Below, in pieces: positions 5,571 through 7,201 of a DNA stretch of 7,201 bases. The stretch's first letter is position 1; each line of letters opens with the position of its first letter. The stretch is from Syntrophobacteria bacterium. Its GTDB lineage: Bacteria; Desulfobacterota; DSWW01. The position numbers were made by a program, and so were the translations under genes. The stretch lies in contig JAQYVQ010000243.1 of NCBI GenBank assembly GCA_030145435.1, positions 1 to 7,201 of the forward strand. The letters are read 5' to 3'. The notes beneath the pieces were generated by a model. That model did not search any database. It was given only the letters and a program-made list of their open reading frames with translations, and had not been told where the DNA came from.

Positions 5571-5591
5571 GGTTATCCCTGGGTTATCCCT
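5571..5591. repeat. Two 10-bp direct repeats at 11-bp period before the integrase
   Basis: GGTTATCCCT occurs at 5571-5580 and 5582-5591, about one helical turn apart. Closely spaced direct repeats beside a tyrosine recombinase gene are often arm-type integrase or excisionase sites; that role is inferred from position only. Confidence 0.45.
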
Positions 5592-5629
5592 TATGCCCGG
5601 GGGATTCCACAGGCACACTGAAATGCTCG

Positions 5630-5653
5630 GGTCGGTTAGACCGCTGGTCGGTT
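5630..5653. repeat. Two 8-bp direct repeats at 16-bp period before the integrase
   Basis: GGTCGGTT occurs at 5630-5637 and 5646-5653, ending 26 bp before the integrase ATG; the first copy also sits in a GGTC/GACC inverted pair. It could be an integrase arm site or an autoregulatory operator. The core crossover site of the element was not identified. Confidence 0.4.
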
Positions 5654-5679
5654 GACTATTCACCAAAGAGGGGGAAATC

Positions 5680-6864
5680 ATGGCCGCCAAGACGTCCGTG
5701 AGGAGGTACATTGGCGTATACTACACCCCATCCAAGATCCGCAGGTGGCGAGAACGACCGGACAGGTGCTACTGGGTAGGGTTCAGGGAGGCCGAAACCG
5801 GAAAGCTGCGCTGGGAGCGTTGCGGATGGGCAAGCGAAGGCTGGACCCCAGAGGCGGCGCAGAGGAGGCGGCATGAACTCCTGGAGCAAGACCGGGTCGG
5901 AGAATACAAACCAAGGGTTGAAAGAAAACAAGAGCGAATTACCTTTGGGGCATTCATGGAGAGTCGTTACCTGCCGTGGACCCTTGAGAATCAGAAGTGT
6001 CCTCGGAAAGACCACGAACGGTATCGCAAATGGTTGGCTCCACGATTTGCGGACAAGCCTATTTCGCTGCTGTCGCCCTTGGACTTGGAGCGGCTTAAGA
6101 AAGAGATGGGGCAGGCAGGAATGTCAGCTGCTACAATACGCCACGTATTGTGCATTGTTCGACAAGCTATCAACAAGGCGATCCACTGGGGACTCTGGGA
6201 AGGGAGCAACCCCTGCAACAGGATCTCCTTCCCCAAACCTAACAATGCAAGAATGAGGTTCTTGACCCGCGAAGAGGCAGGGGCGCTTCTCAAGGCGCTG
6301 CGCGAAGAAGACCCCGATGCCGCCCGCATTGCCACGATTTCCCTATATGGGGGCCTTCGCTTGGGTGAGGTGCTTGCGCTGAAGTGGGCTGACGTAAATG
6401 AGAAACAAGGCATAATCTACGTCATGGACACGAAGACGAACGCGCCTCGTCCCACATTCATTGAAGGGCCGATCCGTGAGGTGCTGAGTGAACTAACTCC
6501 CGGCAATCCGGACGAGCCACTATTCAAAACCAACAAGGGAGCACCTGACGTCTGGATGTCAAAGTTGTTCAAATCGGTAGTAGATTCGATAGGGTTCAAC
6601 GATGGGGTCGAAGATCCCCGGCAACGAGTCTATTTTCATACACTTCGTCACACATTCGCCTCATGGGCCGTTATGGCCGGGGTTCCTCTTTATACGGTAG
6701 GCCTGGCGCTCGGGCATAAGACCGCTAGCATGACCCAGCGATACGCCCATCTTGCTCCAGAGAGCCAGAAAGCAGCTTTCGAGGCTGTGGCCAGGGCAGC
6801 GAAGGAGAAGACAGGGCATGAGGACAAGAACCCCGAAGAGGCGCAAAGCGAGGTGCATGGCTAA
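5680..6864 (+). CDS. Tyrosine recombinase (phage/genomic-island integrase)
   Basis: A 394-residue site-specific recombinase. The ATG has GAGGGGG five bases upstream. Residues about 1-70 are a basic, aromatic N-terminal part of arm-binding type; about 85-185 is the SAM-like core-binding domain; about 195-375 is the catalytic domain. All six catalytic positions are visible: Arg227 (GGLRLGE), Lys252 (DTKTN), His320 and Arg323 (HTLRH), His346 (LGHK) and the nucleophile Tyr355 (QRYAHL). It therefore looks active, cutting and rejoining att sites through a covalent phosphotyrosine. The tail from about 375 is charged. Codon choice looks more AT-tolerant than in dapA, as expected for acquired DNA. An overlapping frame follows directly. 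Whether the parent element is a prophage, island or integrative plasmid cannot be told here. Confidence 0.93.
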   Translation: MAAKTSVRRYIGVYYTPSKIRRWRERPDRCYWVGFREAETGKLRWERCGWASEGWTPEAAQRRRHELLEQDRVGEYKPRVERKQERITFGAFMESRYLPWTLENQKCPRKDHERYRKWLAPRFADKPISLLSPLDLERLKKEMGQAGMSAATIRHVLCIVRQAINKAIHWGLWEGSNPCNRISFPKPNNARMRFLTREEAGALLKALREEDPDAARIATISLYGGLRLGEVLALKWADVNEKQGIIYVMDTKTNAPRPTFIEGPIREVLSELTPGNPDEPLFKTNKGAPDVWMSKLFKSVVDSIGFNDGVEDPRQRVYFHTLRHTFASWAVMAGVPLYTVGLALGHKTASMTQRYAHLAPESQKAAFEAVARAAKEKTGHEDKNPEEAQSEVHG

Positions 6865-7201
6865 TGCCGGATTACCTTTCCCTTCATGACCCGGATTACC
6901 TTCCCCTTCATGACCTATATGACGGACTCAGGGAAGACCCATTCTACGGTGATGATGCACGCATCCGTGAACTCGTCACGCAGATGAAAGATGAACTCAT
7001 CCCACCTCAGAGCTCCTTGTGTGTATTCTTTTCGAGCGGGTTGAGGGCAGTTCGCGTCGAAAGTGTTCTACCAGGCCATGTAATCTATAAGCGGGCTATC
7101 CACTTAGCGCAAGCGACCCCTACATCTTGTGGTTCACTCGATCATGCGAAGAACCCTGTGAGTGCCTTTTCCTCGACTTTGCGGCCTGAGAGGGCGTTTC
7201 G
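6864..7201 (+). CDS. Unidentified reading frame coupled to the integrase (3' truncated by the window)
   Basis: The integrase stop and this ATG overlap in TAATG, a classic translational-coupling arrangement, and the frame stays open for 112 codons to the window edge. GAGG lies ten bases upstream, a distant and weak site of its own. The protein begins MPDYLSLHDPDYLPLHDLYD, where an eight-residue unit is duplicated; the next 35 residues are rich in Asp, Glu and charged residues, and the later part is mixed with no recognised motif, signal peptide or membrane segment. No family was recognised. A long open frame at this GC content can arise by chance, so coding status is moderately likely only. 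If real, it belongs to the mobile element. Confidence 0.5.
   Translation, partial: MPDYLSLHDPDYLPLHDLYDGLREDPFYGDDARIRELVTQMKDELIPPQSSLCVFFSSGLRAVRVESVLPGHVIYKRAIHLAQATPTSCGSLDHAKNPVSAFSSTLRPERAF
6867..6914. repeat. 24-bp tandem duplication just after the integrase stop
   Basis: Bases 6867-6890 and 6891-6914 are identical at 23 of 24 positions (T/C at the 13th base). The unit length is a multiple of three and it encodes PDYLSLHD then PDYLPLHD in the frame opened at 6864, so the duplication keeps that frame open. Confidence 0.9.

Noticed and set aside
5569..5591. TTATCCC repeats considered as DnaA boxes of a replication origin
   Set aside because: They do not match the TTATNCACA consensus well, and there is no AT-rich unwinding region or replication gene nearby.
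5394..5679. A tRNA gene as the integration target next to the integrase
   Set aside because: No cloverleaf, T-loop GGTTCGA-type box or CCA end was seen; the target site remains unidentified.

Overview
The window is GC-rich bacterial chromosome with compact genes, Shine-Dalgarno sites and sigma70-like promoters. The TIR-bounded intergenic element at 3611-3765, carrying a REP-like hairpin, and the lysine-riboswitch control of a lysine-pathway gene would fit a Desulfobacterota-like (former Deltaproteobacteria) or similar Gram-negative genome. The taxonomic guess is weak and rests on no marker gene.

Layout, left to right. (1) 1-1083 is the C-terminal part of an RND/MMPL-type membrane exporter that enters from the left edge. 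(2) It ends 10 bp from a convergent left-handed beta-helix acyltransferase (minus strand, 1094-1714 or 1780). (3) Divergent from the acyltransferase is a 553-aa protein with a NodB-like polysaccharide deacetylase core (1917-3578). Their shared 136-bp control region holds a 14-bp tandem repeat, a plausible promoter and a 10-bp-stem hairpin over the 5' end of the acyltransferase gene. These genes suggest envelope or surface-polysaccharide work. (4) 3611-3765 is a non-autonomous, MITE-like repeat. (5) A 70-aa four-cysteine zinc-finger protein with a strong ribosome binding site lies on the minus strand (3775-3987).

(6) 4056-5455 is the clearest regulatory unit. A near-consensus promoter drives a leader whose sequence matches the lysine riboswitch (L box), followed by an intrinsic terminator and then dapA (4356-5393), which has all the expected catalytic residues and its own downstream terminator. 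The inferred logic is that bound lysine stabilises the aptamer, the terminator forms, and dapA transcription stops. Without lysine, alternative pairings can take up the terminator's 5' half and loop.

(7) From about 5456 the window enters an apparent integrated mobile element. An operator-like palindrome sits inside a strong promoter, followed by two sets of short direct repeats, a complete tyrosine recombinase (5680-6864), and an overlapping unidentified reading frame (6864 to the right edge) that begins with a 24-bp tandem duplication. The sequence here looks less GC-rich than the dapA region. No tRNA, rRNA or CRISPR array was seen. I found no plainly new defence or mobile system; the least explained parts are the reading frame after the integrase, the zinc-finger gene and the repeat-rich region before the integrase.
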